Shown here: piece by piece, positions 6,904 through 16,717 of the stretch
Layout of the letters: each line of letters begins with the position of its first letter
Numbering within the stretch: position 1 is the first letter of the stretch
Notes under the pieces: generated by a model
What the model was told of the DNA's origin: nothing
What the model saw: only the letters and a program-made list of their open reading frames with translations
Databases searched by the model: none
DNA from: Caproiciproducens sp. MSJ-32
GTDB taxonomy: Bacteria; Bacillota; Clostridia; Clostridiales; Clostridiaceae
Direction: 5' to 3'
NCBI RefSeq assembly: GCF_018918055.1
Contig: NZ_JAHLPS010000128.1
Coordinates: forward strand, 1-38,852
DNA length: 38,852 nucleotides
Translations under genes and position numbers: made by a program

Positions 6904-7923
6904 ATGCAAGAAAAACTAATGGAAATTAAGGAAAATGCATTAAAAAGCTTAACTGAAGTAAGTGATAGTTCAAGCTTAGATGAAATAAGAGTAAAATATT
7001 TAGGTAAAAAAGGAGAGTTAACTACTATTTTAAGATCTATGGGTAGTTTATCAAAAGAGGAAAGACCTATAGTTGGTAAATTAGTAAATGAAATAAAGGC
7101 TGAATTAGAAGCTAAAATAGAGGAAGTAGCTAAAGCTATAAAAGAAAAGGAAAAAGCAGCAAAATTAGCTTCTGAAATTATTGATATTTCTCTTCCAGGC
7201 AGAAAAAAGATAATAGGAAAAAGGCATCCTTTAGAATTAACTTTAAAAGCAATGGAAGATATATTTATTTCAATGGGTTTTACTGTTGAAGAAGGACCAG
7301 AAGTTGAATTAGATTATTATAATTTTGAAGCTTTAAATATTCCTAAAAATCATCCAGCTAGAAGTGAACAAGATACTTTTTATATAAATGATGACATGGT
7401 TCTTAGAACTCAAACATCTCCTGTGCAAATAAGAGTTATGGAAAATCAAAAACCTCCAATAAAGATGATTGCACCAGGTAAGGTTTATAGATCAGACTCT
7501 GTAGATGCAACTCATTCACCAATATTCTATCAAATGGAAGGTCTGGTTATTGATAAAGGAGTAACTTTTGCAGATTTAAAAGGAACTTTAGAATTATTTG
7601 CCAGAAAAATGTTTGGTGATAGTGTAAAAACTAAATTTAGACCACATCACTTTCCATTTACAGAACCTTCAGCTGAAATGGATGCAACATGTTTTGTCTG
7701 TGGTGGAAAAGGATGTAAGGTATGTAAAAATAGTGGATGGATTGAGTTATTAGGCTGTGGTATGGTTCATCCAAATGTCTTAAGAAACTGTGGAATAGAT
7801 CCAGAAGTTTATAGTGGTTTTGCTTTTGGATTTGGTGTTGATAGAATGGTTATGTTAAGCTATGGTATCGATGATATTAGACTTTTATATGAAAGTGATA
7901 TGAGATTCTTAGATCAATTTTAA
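6904..7923 (+). CDS. pheS: Phenylalanyl-tRNA synthetase alpha subunit
   Basis: A 339-residue catalytic subunit of the alpha2-beta2 enzyme that charges tRNA-Phe. An N-terminal coiled-coil arm (about 1-85) is followed by the class II synthetase core ([53 protein letters not shown] as motif 2, and [14 protein letters not shown] as motif 3). A Cys-rich insert, [12 protein letters not shown], is normal in this family. Length is standard. AAGGAGG precedes the ATG. It is expressed from the T-box leader, so uncharged tRNA-Phe should raise its level. pheT follows 18 nt later in the same transcript. Confidence 0.97.
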   Translation: MQEKLMEIKENALKSLTEVSDSSSLDEIRVKYLGKKGELTTILRSMGSLSKEERPIVGKLVNEIKAELEAKIEEVAKAIKEKEKAAKLASEIIDISLPGRKKIIGKRHPLELTLKAMEDIFISMGFTVEEGPEVELDYYNFEALNIPKNHPARSEQDTFYINDDMVLRTQTSPVQIRVMENQKPPIKMIAPGKVYRSDSVDATHSPIFYQMEGLVIDKGVTFADLKGTLELFARKMFGDSVKTKFRPHHFPFTEPSAEMDATCFVCGGKGCKVCKNSGWIELLGCGMVHPNVLRNCGIDPEVYSGFAFGFGVDRMVMLSYGIDDIRLLYESDMRFLDQF

Positions 7924-7941
7924 TTTATAGGAGGTAGACAA

Positions 7942-10320
7942 ATGAAAGTACCATATAATTGGTTGAAAGATTACGTTGATATAGATGTAAATGCTAAGGA
8001 ACTAGGAGATAAACTAACCTTAACAGGATCTCAATTAGAGGAAGTAATAACTCAAGGAGATAAAATAAAGAATGTCGTAACTGGTAAAATTGTTGAAATA
8101 AAGAAGCATCCTGATGCAGATAAATTAAAGGTTTGTCAAGTTGATATAGGAAAGGAAGAATTAATACAAATAGTTACAGCAGCGACAAATATGAAGGAAA
8201 ATGATATCGTTCCTGTAGCTCTTCATAAATCAATTCTAGCAGATGGAACAGAAATAAAGAAAGGAAAATTAAGAGGTCAAGTTTCTAATGGAATGTTCTG
8301 CTCAGAAGAAGAATTGGGAATAGCTGGAGATAAGCCTGTTCATGGTTTAATGATATTAGCTCAAGATGCTCCAATAGGTGTTGATATAAAGGAATATTTG
8401 GGGTTAAACAAATCTATATTAGATTTTGATATTACTTCTAATAGACCAGACTGCTTAAGTATAATTGGTATGGCAAGGGAAGCTGCAGCAGCTTTAAGAA
8501 AATCATATCAAATGCCAAATTTAAAATATGAAGTTAAGATAAAAGAAAATATAAAAGATCATTTACAAGTAGAAGTAAGAGATAATTTATGCAGAAGATT
8601 TATGGCTAGAGGTATAAAAAATGTTAAAATTGGTCCATCTCCAAGTTGGATGCAAGAAAGATTAATGGATGCCGGAATTAGACCAATTAATAATATAGTA
8701 GATATTACTAATTTTGTAATGCTAGAAATTGGAGAGCCGATGCATGCTTATGATGCAAGGGAAATATCAAGCAGAAAAATAGTTGTAGAAAGAGCTAAAA
8801 ATAATGAGAAGTTTATCACTCTAGATGGAATAGAAAGAGAGTTAGATGAAAACTTTCTTTGTATAAAAGATGATGAAACTATTATTGGCTTAGCAGGTTT
8901 AATGGGAGGATTAAATTCAGAAATTAAAGATGATACAACAGAAGTTATTTTGGAAGCAGCAAATTTTGATGGAACTAATATAAGAGTTAATTCTAAAAAA
9001 TTAAATTTAAGAACAGAAGCTTCTTCAAGATTTGAAAAGGATATAGATCCAAATTTGGCAGCTTTAGCTCTTGATAGAGCCTGTGCATTAATTTGTGAGC
9101 TTGGTTGCGGTGAAATAATGGAAGGTACAATAGATATTTATCCTGCTAAAAAGGAAGAAGGCTCAATTACTGTTGATTCAAAATGGATAAATAGATTCTT
9201 AGGTACTGACATTTCAAAGGAAGATATGAAGTATTATCTAGATTTAATCGATTTAAAAACAACATTAGATGGAGATAATTTAGTAATCACAATACCAACC
9301 TTTAGAGTTGACCTTGGAATAAAAGAAGATATTGCAGAAGAAGTTGCTAGAATATATGGTTATGATAAAATACCTACAACAATATCAAAAGTTTCTACAG
9401 AAAGGGAACCGAAATATAAAAAGGATATATTAAAAGAAGAAGTTATTAAAGCAATGATTGCTAGTGGAGTGAATCAATCAATCAGCTATTCATTTATATC
9501 ACCAAAGGTTTTTGATAAGATTAATGTACCTGTTGATAGTGAATTAAGAAATGTAGTAAAAATTAAGAATCCACTAGGAGAAGATTACTCTGTAATGAGA
9601 ACTACAACTATCCATTCAATGATGGAAGCTTTGGCTAGAAATTATTCAAAAAATAATGATTATGTAAGATTATTTGAGCTTGGTAAAATATATATTAAAA
9701 ATGAAGATGAAAGAAAGCTTCCTCAAGAAAGGAATATTTTAACTATTGGAATGTATGGTGAATGTGATTTTCTTGATTTAAAGGGAGTAGTTGAAAATGT
9801 TCTAGACACCCTTGGCTTAAATAAGATTAAATTTACTAGAGAGACAGAAAATTTAAGTTATCACCCAGGAAAGACAGCAAATATAATGATAGGAAAAGAA
9901 AAGGCAGGTACATTAGGTGAAGTTCATCCTACTGTAACAGAAAATTATGGTATAGATACTAATTGCTATTTAGCTGAATTAGATTTAGATATATTATTTA
10001 ATTATGCGAATATTACGAAGTCATATAAGCCATTACCAAAGTTCCCTGCGGTTACAAGAGATATGGCTTTACTTGTAGATGATGAAATTTTAGTCCAAGA
10101 TATTGAAGATGCAATAAGAAGAGCAGGCGCTAATTTAGTAGAAAAGGTAAAATTATTTGATATATATAAAGGTTCTCAAATTCCTGAAGGAAAGAAGAGT
10201 ATAGCATATTCAATATCATATAGGGATAATAATAAGACTTTAACAGATAATGATGTCAATAAGGTACATGATAAGATTTTAAGAAGTCTTGAACACAAAC
10301 TTGGTGCTATTTTAAGATAA
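7942..10320 (+). CDS. pheT: Phenylalanyl-tRNA synthetase beta subunit
   Basis: A 792-residue beta subunit of the alpha2-beta2 synthetase. Visible domains in order: N-terminal [14 protein letters not shown] and an EMAP/OB-type tRNA-binding domain (about 40-150, [13 protein letters not shown]), the B3/B4 editing region (about 205-360, [14 protein letters not shown]) that removes mischarged Tyr, the B5 domain (about 400-470), the catalytic-like core, and a C-terminal anticodon-binding ferredoxin-fold domain ([14 protein letters not shown] to the end). Length is normal. AGGAGG sits before the ATG. It lies in one operon with pheS under T-box control. No obvious terminator follows before zapA. Confidence 0.97.
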   Translation: MKVPYNWLKDYVDIDVNAKELGDKLTLTGSQLEEVITQGDKIKNVVTGKIVEIKKHPDADKLKVCQVDIGKEELIQIVTAATNMKENDIVPVALHKSILADGTEIKKGKLRGQVSNGMFCSEEELGIAGDKPVHGLMILAQDAPIGVDIKEYLGLNKSILDFDITSNRPDCLSIIGMAREAAAALRKSYQMPNLKYEVKIKENIKDHLQVEVRDNLCRRFMARGIKNVKIGPSPSWMQERLMDAGIRPINNIVDITNFVMLEIGEPMHAYDAREISSRKIVVERAKNNEKFITLDGIERELDENFLCIKDDETIIGLAGLMGGLNSEIKDDTTEVILEAANFDGTNIRVNSKKLNLRTEASSRFEKDIDPNLAALALDRACALICELGCGEIMEGTIDIYPAKKEEGSITVDSKWINRFLGTDISKEDMKYYLDLIDLKTTLDGDNLVITIPTFRVDLGIKEDIAEEVARIYGYDKIPTTISKVSTEREPKYKKDILKEEVIKAMIASGVNQSISYSFISPKVFDKINVPVDSELRNVVKIKNPLGEDYSVMRTTTIHSMMEALARNYSKNNDYVRLFELGKIYIKNEDERKLPQERNILTIGMYGECDFLDLKGVVENVLDTLGLNKIKFTRETENLSYHPGKTANIMIGKEKAGTLGEVHPTVTENYGIDTNCYLAELDLDILFNYANITKSYKPLPKFPAVTRDMALLVDDEILVQDIEDAIRRAGANLVEKVKLFDIYKGSQIPEGKKSIAYSISYRDNNKTLTDNDVNKVHDKILRSLEHKLGAILR

Positions 10321-10437
10321 TATTTAACTTCTAATTTTCTCTTTCTGTATCAAAAATTACATTGAAATATAATATATTAGTAATAGATTTTATGTTAAAA
10401 TTAATATAATAATATTATTATTTTAATGGGGTGTGCT

Positions 10438-11145
10438 ATGAATACAGTAACAATTAGGATAAATGGAGTTGAATATAATCTAAAGGGAAGAGAAAATGAG
10501 GAATACTTATTAAAAATTTCAAATTATGTAGATAGCAAGGTAAGAGATATTACAAATGCCAATAGAAAACTTAGTACCACTGCAGCTGCAACTTTAGCTT
10601 CATTAAATATAGCAGATGAACTTTTTAAGGCAGATATTGAAATTGAAAACTTGGTAAAAAAGAATAAAACTTTAGAGGAAAAAAGTTCAAGATTAGAACA
10701 AAGGGTAAAAGAGTTAGAAGAAGAAATAGAAAAAAATAATTTTAACCATTTAAGAGTTACTGAAAATTTAAATAAACAATTAGAAGATTTAAAAAAGAAT
10801 AAAATAGAGGAATATGAAAAGCAAATTGAAACATTAAAAGAACAAGTTGAGAAATTAGAAAAAGAAAGAGAAAAATTGACAGAAAATAATAATGTACTTA
10901 AAGAAAAAGAAATAGAATTGCTAGAAGAGCTAAACAGTATAAATGATAGATTTAAGCTTATAGAAGAAGACTATAAAAAAATAAATAATGAGAAAGAGAG
11001 TTTAAAGGCTCAAAATAAGGATATTAAGTTTCAATTACAGACTACAAAATATAAAGTTTTGGATTTAGAAAAGAAGCTTCTTGATTCCCAGGTTGAATTA
11101 GCAAAGGCAAAAAGGCTTAGTAATCCATTAATTAAAGAAGTATAG
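10438..11145 (+). CDS. zapA: ZapA-like cell-division protein with long coiled coil
   Basis: A 235-residue protein. Residues 1-90 match ZapA (VTIRINGVEYNLKGRENEEYLLKISNYVDSKVRD and the A-rich TTAAATLASLNIADEL helix), which binds FtsZ and bundles filaments at the division ring. The remainder, about 90-235, is an almost unbroken charged coiled coil, longer than in the small ZapA of enteric bacteria but of a kind seen in clostridial relatives. ATG 10438 is preferred because GGGGTG lies at 10428-10433. An in-frame ATG at 10426 would sit on top of that site. It is followed by a strong terminator. A TATAAT at 10405-10410 may be part of its promoter, but no matching -35 is convincing. Confidence 0.88.
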   Translation: MNTVTIRINGVEYNLKGRENEEYLLKISNYVDSKVRDITNANRKLSTTAAATLASLNIADELFKADIEIENLVKKNKTLEEKSSRLEQRVKELEEEIEKNNFNHLRVTENLNKQLEDLKKNKIEEYEKQIETLKEQVEKLEKEREKLTENNNVLKEKEIELLEELNSINDRFKLIEEDYKKINNEKESLKAQNKDIKFQLQTTKYKVLDLEKKLLDSQVELAKAKRLSNPLIKEV

Positions 11146-11173
11146 CTCTATGCTAGAAAAGAATATTTATAAT

Positions 11174-11208
11174 AAAAAACAGTTTAATTTGATATTAAAC
11201 TGTTTTTT
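11174..11208 (+). terminator. Terminator after zapA
   Basis: A perfect 15-bp inverted repeat, 11174-11188 and 11194-11208, loop TTGAT. The 3' arm ends in six T, so it works on the + strand; the A-run at the other end allows the opposite direction too. Confidence 0.92.
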
Positions 11209-11323
11209 ATTATAATAGAATGGAAAAATTGATATATTTATGTTATATATAATTAGTAGAAATTAATATAAGATTATAACTAAAGAAATTAATAATTTAA
11301 ATGTAGAATTAGGAGAAGTATTT

Positions 11324-13675
11324 ATGAAAAAAGTAGAAATTTTAGCTCCGGCTGGGAGTATGGAAAGTCTTTATGCAGCTATAAATAAAGGTGCTGATGC
11401 AGTTTACCTTGGTGGGAGTAAGTTTTCTGCTCGAGCATACGCTTCAAATTTTGATAATGATAATATGATTAAGGCTGTAGATTATGCTCATAGTTATGGT
11501 GCTAAGATTTATGTAACATTAAATACTATAATAAAAGAAAATGAATTAGAGGAAGCCGTAAGATATGCAGGTTTTCTCTATGAAATTGGGGTAGATGCTT
11601 TAATACTTCAAGATTTAGGGTTATTTAAAAGAATAAAAGAAGAATATCCTGATTTTGAAATTCATGCATCAACACAAATGACTATTCATAATGGTGAAGG
11701 AGCCTTATATTTAAAAGAAAAAGGCTTTCATAGAATAGTGTTGTCTAGAGAGTTATCCTTAAAGGAAATAGAATATATTTCAAAGGATTTAAATATAGAA
11801 ACAGAAATTTTTGTCCATGGGGCTTTATGTATATCCTATTCAGGGCAATGTCTAATGAGTTCCATGATAGGTGGGCGAAGTGGAAACAGAGGAAGATGTG
11901 CCCAGCCATGTAGAATGGAGTATACGATAAAAGGAAACAATACTTCTGAGAAAAAAGCTTATATATTAAGTCCAAAGGATACCTGTACAATAGATAATAT
12001 AGAGGATATTATTAATTCCGGTGCGTATTCATTAAAGATAGAAGGAAGAATGAAAAGACCTGAATATGTTGCTGGTGTAGTAGATAATTATAGAAAGGCA
12101 GTAGATCAAATTTTATATAATAAAAAGTTTGATGCAGAAAAAGGAAAAAAGGAATTAATGCAACTATTTAACAGAGGAGGATTTTCTACTGCATATTTAT
12201 ATAAAAATTTGGGAAGTGATTTAATTAGCTTTAAGCATCCAAGAAATACAGGGGTATTTTTAGGAAAGGTAAATAAAAATGGAGAAATTCAGTTGAAGGA
12301 GGATATATCCTTAGGTGATGGTTTTAGGGTTAAGGATAAGGGATTTATAATTAGTAAAATTCTATTAAAAGGCAAGGAAGTAAAGGAAGCTAAGATAGGA
12401 GAAAAAGTAGAAATTTATCCTAAGTCTTATAAAAAAGGTGATGAGTTATATAAGTCTTCTGATAAAAAATTATTTGATGAATTAAAAGATTACCTAAAAG
12501 CATATGAAAGAAAAATTCCTTTAAAGGCGAAGATAAATTTTGAGCTTCAAAAGTCTATGACTATAAAAATTTCTTATAATGGATTAGATTATGAATTTAT
12601 AGGAGCAGTCGTCGAAAAAGCAGAAAAGAAGCCATTAGATAAAGATAGAGTAATTGAAGCTCTAGAAAAGTCTGGAGATTATCCCTTTAGAATAAATGAA
12701 GTAGAATTTGAAAACTTTGAGGAAGGTTTTGTAAGAATAAGTGATTTAAATAATTTAAGAAGGGAAGCTCTTGAAGGAATACAGAAATCAATAACAAAAT
12801 CTTTTAGAAGAAAAAGAGCAATAAAGAAAGAAAAACAAGAAGAAAAGATAAAATTAGATAAGAATATAGAAATGATTTATCAATGTGTAACTAAGAATCA
12901 GTTTGAAGCCTTATTAGAAGAAGGAATAAGGGATATTGCAGTTGATATATTTAGTCGTCATAGAGATTCTCTAAAAATTAAAGATATTATTGAATTAAAA
13001 GAAAAGGATAAGGTTAATATATATTTAAAGATACCTAATATAGTTAAAAGTGAATTTGATAAAGTTGTAGAGCTTATAGAAAAATTAAAACCATATATAA
13101 AGGGATTGATAACTGTTAATTTAGGAATTATAAATAAGTATAAGGATGAGCTTTTTATAATTGGAGATTATAAGTTAAATATTATTAATTCTCAGGCTTT
13201 AAAATTTTATCAAAGTGAAATTGATATCCCAACTCTTAGTTTAGAGTTAAATAGAAAAGAAATAAAGAATATGCTTAAAAACAATATGGGAAATGTTCAA
13301 GCATTAATTTATGGAAAAACAGAATTAATGATAAGTGAGTACTGTCCTATTGGAAGTACATTTGGAGGAAGATCCTCCTGTAGTGAGTGTAACTTAGCAT
13401 GCACAAGAGATGACTTTACACTAATTGATAGAATGAATGAAAAGTTTAGGGTAATGACAGATGTATTTTGTAGAAGCTATATACTAAATTCTTATCCATT
13501 AAATTTAATTGAAGAGAAGGAAGATTTAATAAAGCTTGGAGTTAATTCTTTTAGAGTAGAATTTAGAGATGAAAGCAAAAATGAAGTTAAAAATGTAATT
13601 AAAATGATAAGAAATGAAATAGAAATTGATAATAATAAATATACAAAAGGACATTATAGAAGAGGAATAGAGTAA
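11324..13675 (+). CDS. U32 family protein, long RlhA-like form
   Basis: A 783-residue U32-family protein, annotated historically as collagenase-like peptidase. It starts with the TIM-barrel signature EILAPAGSMESLYAAINKGADAVYLGG and carries four conserved cysteines Cys169, Cys176, Cys192 and Cys196 in HGALCISYSGQC and RGRCAQPC. In studied relatives (RlhA, TrhP) these proteins hydroxylate a cytidine in 23S rRNA or a uridine in tRNA, with the cysteines thought to hold a metal centre. The extended C-terminal half (DUF3656-like) with a second Cys group, SSCSECNLAC, makes it most like the long RlhA type. An rRNA-modifying role is thus more likely than proteolysis, but this is inference. AGGAGAAG precedes the ATG. 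Confidence 0.88.
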   Translation: MKKVEILAPAGSMESLYAAINKGADAVYLGGSKFSARAYASNFDNDNMIKAVDYAHSYGAKIYVTLNTIIKENELEEAVRYAGFLYEIGVDALILQDLGLFKRIKEEYPDFEIHASTQMTIHNGEGALYLKEKGFHRIVLSRELSLKEIEYISKDLNIETEIFVHGALCISYSGQCLMSSMIGGRSGNRGRCAQPCRMEYTIKGNNTSEKKAYILSPKDTCTIDNIEDIINSGAYSLKIEGRMKRPEYVAGVVDNYRKAVDQILYNKKFDAEKGKKELMQLFNRGGFSTAYLYKNLGSDLISFKHPRNTGVFLGKVNKNGEIQLKEDISLGDGFRVKDKGFIISKILLKGKEVKEAKIGEKVEIYPKSYKKGDELYKSSDKKLFDELKDYLKAYERKIPLKAKINFELQKSMTIKISYNGLDYEFIGAVVEKAEKKPLDKDRVIEALEKSGDYPFRINEVEFENFEEGFVRISDLNNLRREALEGIQKSITKSFRRKRAIKKEKQEEKIKLDKNIEMIYQCVTKNQFEALLEEGIRDIAVDIFSRHRDSLKIKDIIELKEKDKVNIYLKIPNIVKSEFDKVVELIEKLKPYIKGLITVNLGIINKYKDELFIIGDYKLNIINSQALKFYQSEIDIPTLSLELNRKEIKNMLKNNMGNVQALIYGKTELMISEYCPIGSTFGGRSSCSECNLACTRDDFTLIDRMNEKFRVMTDVFCRSYILNSYPLNLIEEKEDLIKLGVNSFRVEFRDESKNEVKNVIKMIRNEIEIDNNKYTKGHYRRGIE

Positions 13676-13680
13676 TTTAT

Positions 13681-13702
13681 AAAAGTGAGTAGTACTTTTT
13701 TT
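13681..13702 (+). terminator. Weak terminator-like hairpin after the U32 gene
   Basis: AAAAGT (13681-13686) and ACTTTT (13694-13699) pair around a 7-nt loop, followed by further T. The stem is short and AT-rich, so this is tentative. Confidence 0.35.
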
Positions 13703-13806
13703 AGCAACTGTGTCCTCTGTACTTAAATAATTAGTTGATTTCAATTATTAGAAATTAACATTGTTTAATATTAGATTTATTAAATAAAAAATAATAAGGA
13801 GAAGTT

Positions 13807-16167
13807 ATGGACGATAGAACTCTTAGAGTGCTTGAATTTAATAAGATAAAAGAAATATTAAAAGAATATGTAATCACAGCTAGTGCTAAAAAATTAGTTG
13901 ATGAATTAAAGCCTTATGATACAGTGTATGAAGTAAGAAGAAAGCTGCAAGAAAGCGATGAAGCTTTAGATTTATTAATTAAAAAAGGAAACCCTCCTTT
14001 TGAAGGGCTTTATGATTCGGGAGAAGGCATAGAAAGAGCTAAGAAAAATGGAGTTCTTTCTCCTGGGCAATTACTTAAAATTGGAGGAATGTTAAGGTGT
14101 GCTAGAAGATTTAAAGATTACATAAAGAGAAAAGAGGAAGAGATGCCTCATGTATTGTTAGAAGATCTAGCAGATATATTAACTCCTCTTAGAAAATTAG
14201 AAGAAATTATTGAAATTTCAATTGTATCTGAAGAGGAAATTAGTGATAAAGCAAGTCCGACATTAGAAAATATAAGAAGAAATTTAAGGGACAAGATTTC
14301 TTCTGTTAGAGATAAAATTAATTCAATAGTTAGAGCAAATTCAAAATATCTTCAGGATGCTATTTATACAATGAGAGGAGATAGGTATGTATTACCTGTA
14401 AGGGCAGAATATAAGGGAGCAGTACAGGGGCTTATTCATGATCAAAGCTCTACAGGTGCTACTTTATATATTGAGCCAATAAGTTTAGTAAATTTAAATA
14501 ATGAGATAAAGGAATTAAAATTAAAAGAAAAGGCAGAGATAGAAAAAATATTAAGTGAATTATCAAATAAGGTTTATGAAAATATTGATTTAGTAGAAAG
14601 TAATTATAAAATACTAACTGAATTAGACTTTATTTTTGGAAAAGCTAAATATGCTTCAAGTATAAATGGAATGTGCCCTATAGTTAATGAGGATAATAGT
14701 TTCGATATTATTCAAGGACGTCATCCTTTGATAGATCCAAAGATTGTAGTTCCATCAGATATATATCTAGGTAAAGAATTTACTACTCTAATGATTACTG
14801 GTCCAAATACTGGAGGTAAAACAGTAACCTTAAAAACTGTAGGACTTCTTCATTTAATGGCCTTAAGTGGTTTATTAATTCCAACGAAGGATAATTCAAG
14901 TATTGGATTCTTTAAAAAGATATTTGTGGATATTGGAGATGAGCAGAGTATTGAACAATCATTGTCAACTTTTTCATCTCATATGACTAATATAGTTAAG
15001 ATATTGGAACAGGCTGATAATAATTCCCTTATATTATTTGATGAATTAGGATCAGGTACAGATCCGGTAGAAGGAGCTGCCCTTGCAATTTCAATAATAG
15101 ATACTCTAAGAAGTATTGGAGCAAGGGTTATAGCTACAACTCATTATAGTGAGTTAAAAGGTTATGCATTAAAAACACCTGGAATAGAAAATGCTTCTGT
15201 GGAATTTGACGTTGAAACCTTAAAGCCAACCTATAGATTATTAATAGGAGTTCCTGGAAAGTCTAATGCTTTTGAAATTTCAAAAAGGCTTGGTTTAAGT
15301 GAAGAAATAATAAATAAAGCTAAAAATAATATTTCTTCTGATAATTTAGAGTTTGAAGATTTAATAAGAGACTTACAAGAAAAGAGTATATTAGCAAATC
15401 GTGATGCAAGAGAAGCAAAAAAAATAAAATTAGAAGCTGAAGAGATAAAAGCAAAATATGAGGAAAAGCTTAAAAGATTAGAAGAAGTAAGAGAAAAGGC
15501 TTATATTGAAGCTAAGCAGGAAGCTAAAAATATTATTCTTAGAGCAAAAGAAGAGGCTGATGAAATTTTAAAAGCCATGAGGGAATTAGAAAAGCTAGGA
15601 ATTGCTGAAGGTGGAAGGGCTAGATTAGAAGAAGAAAGAAAAAAGTTAAAAGATAGTTTAGAAAAGAAGGAAGCTGCCTTAATCAAGGAAAGAGAAAATA
15701 AAGGAGAGGAAATTACCAAGGTAACCCTTGGAATGGATGCATATCTACCTTCTTTAAATCAAAATGTAATTATAGTTTCTATGCCGGATTCCAAAGGAGA
15801 AGTTCAAGTGGAAGCTGGTATTATGAAAATAAATGTAAAACTAAAAGATTTAAGAAAGATAAATAATCCTAGCAGCAATAAAAAGGAAAGGAAGAAAAGG
15901 GAATTAAAATTAAATCTAGCCAGAGTCGAAAATAGAATCGATTTAAGGGGATTAGATGCAGAAGAAGCTTGTTATAGAACTGATAAATATTTAGATGAAG
16001 CATATATGGCTAATCTAGGAGAAGTTACTATTGTCCATGGAAAAGGTACAGGAGTATTAAGAAAAGCAATAAATGAAATGTTAAAAAAACATCCTCATGT
16101 CAAACAATATAGATTAGGAGCATATGGGGAAGGTGGAGATGGAGTAACAGTAGTAACTTTAAAATAA
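13807..16167 (+). CDS. mutS2: Endonuclease MutS2
   Basis: A 786-residue MutS2 protein. It lacks the mismatch-recognition N-terminal domain of MutS and begins with the core/lever region. The ATPase domain has Walker A GPNTGGKT (Gly332-Thr339) and Walker B LILFDELGSGTDP (Asp412-Glu413), followed by a long coiled-coil region (about 510-640). It ends with a Smr nuclease domain (about 712-786) with RIDLRGLDAEEA and VTIVHGKGTGVLR. MutS2 has been linked to suppression of homologous recombination and, in Bacillus, to rescue of collided ribosomes. Length is standard. AAGGAGAAG lies before the ATG. A terminator follows. Confidence 0.96.
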   Translation: MDDRTLRVLEFNKIKEILKEYVITASAKKLVDELKPYDTVYEVRRKLQESDEALDLLIKKGNPPFEGLYDSGEGIERAKKNGVLSPGQLLKIGGMLRCARRFKDYIKRKEEEMPHVLLEDLADILTPLRKLEEIIEISIVSEEEISDKASPTLENIRRNLRDKISSVRDKINSIVRANSKYLQDAIYTMRGDRYVLPVRAEYKGAVQGLIHDQSSTGATLYIEPISLVNLNNEIKELKLKEKAEIEKILSELSNKVYENIDLVESNYKILTELDFIFGKAKYASSINGMCPIVNEDNSFDIIQGRHPLIDPKIVVPSDIYLGKEFTTLMITGPNTGGKTVTLKTVGLLHLMALSGLLIPTKDNSSIGFFKKIFVDIGDEQSIEQSLSTFSSHMTNIVKILEQADNNSLILFDELGSGTDPVEGAALAISIIDTLRSIGARVIATTHYSELKGYALKTPGIENASVEFDVETLKPTYRLLIGVPGKSNAFEISKRLGLSEEIINKAKNNISSDNLEFEDLIRDLQEKSILANRDAREAKKIKLEAEEIKAKYEEKLKRLEEVREKAYIEAKQEAKNIILRAKEEADEILKAMRELEKLGIAEGGRARLEEERKKLKDSLEKKEAALIKERENKGEEITKVTLGMDAYLPSLNQNVIIVSMPDSKGEVQVEAGIMKINVKLKDLRKINNPSSNKKERKKRELKLNLARVENRIDLRGLDAEEACYRTDKYLDEAYMANLGEVTIVHGKGTGVLRKAINEMLKKHPHVKQYRLGAYGEGGDGVTVVTLK

Positions 16168-16192
16168 ATCCTTAAAATACTATTAAATAAAT

Positions 16193-16221
16193 AAAGAGAC
16201 TTATGTAAATAGGTCTCTTTT
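16193..16221 (+). terminator. Terminator after mutS2
   Basis: AAAGAGAC (16193-16200) pairs perfectly with GTCTCTTT (16213-16220), loop of 12 nt, ending in TTTT. Confidence 0.75.
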
Positions 16222-16222
16222 G

Positions 16223-16231
16223 TGCTATAAT
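16223..16231 (+). promoter_or_regulatory. Extended -10 promoter for the DUF523 gene
   Basis: TG-C-TATAAT at 16223-16231 matches the extended -10 consensus; no good -35 box lies 17 bp upstream. It begins right after the mutS2 terminator and 25 nt before the DUF523 start codon. Confidence 0.55.
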
Positions 16232-16255
16232 TTTAATAGAAAAGAGGTGTAGGCT

Positions 16256-16717
16256 ATGTACTTAATAAGCGCATGTTTATGCGGAGTAAATTGTAAATAT
16301 AATGGTAAAAATAATTTAAATAATATATGTTTAAAACTTTTAAAAGAGGGAAAAGCAATTTTAGTTTGCCCAGAACAATTAGGTGGACTTCCTACACCAA
16401 GAATACCTGCAGAAATAGTTGGAACAGCAGCAGGGGTATTAAAGGGAGAAGATAAAATAATAAATAAAAATAATATAAATGTTACAGAAGAGTTTATAAA
16501 GGGTGCAATGGAAACTTTAAATATAGCAAAGAAGTGTAATGTTAAAAAAGCTATTTTGAAAGAGGGAAGTCCTTCTTGTGGAGTAAATTATATTTATGAT
16601 GGAACTTTTAGTGGAAATAAAATAAAAGGGCAAGGTATTACTGCTAAACTATTAAAAGAAAATGGCATAGAAATAATTAGTGATGCAGCTTTGGAGGGAT
16701 ATAAATGGGATTTTTAA
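16256..16717 (+). CDS. DUF523 family protein
   Basis: A 153-residue member of DUF523, a small, widespread family of unknown function. Hallmarks are the N-terminal SACLCGVNCKYNG with paired cysteines, LVCPEQLGGLPTPR (a Cys followed by the conserved PE-GG-PR pattern), and a C-terminal KEGSPSCG motif. The conserved cysteines suggest metal or redox chemistry, which is inference. AAGAGGTG precedes the ATG. Its last 13 nt overlap the next gene, so the two are almost certainly translated from one message. Confidence 0.88.
   Translation: MYLISACLCGVNCKYNGKNNLNNICLKLLKEGKAILVCPEQLGGLPTPRIPAEIVGTAAGVLKGEDKIINKNNINVTEEFIKGAMETLNIAKKCNVKKAILKEGSPSCGVNYIYDGTFSGNKIKGQGITAKLLKENGIEIISDAALEGYKWDF

Noticed and set aside
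11229-11253. Promoter ahead of the U32 gene (TTGATA and TATAAT)
   Set aside because: Spacing is only 13 bp; other box pairs in this AT-rich gap are no better than chance.
11745-11990. 81-codon - strand frame inside the U32 gene (and similar antisense frames within pheS-mutS2, pgcA, mraZ, murE, murF)
   Set aside because: All lie opposite strongly conserved genes and lack ribosome sites and family features.
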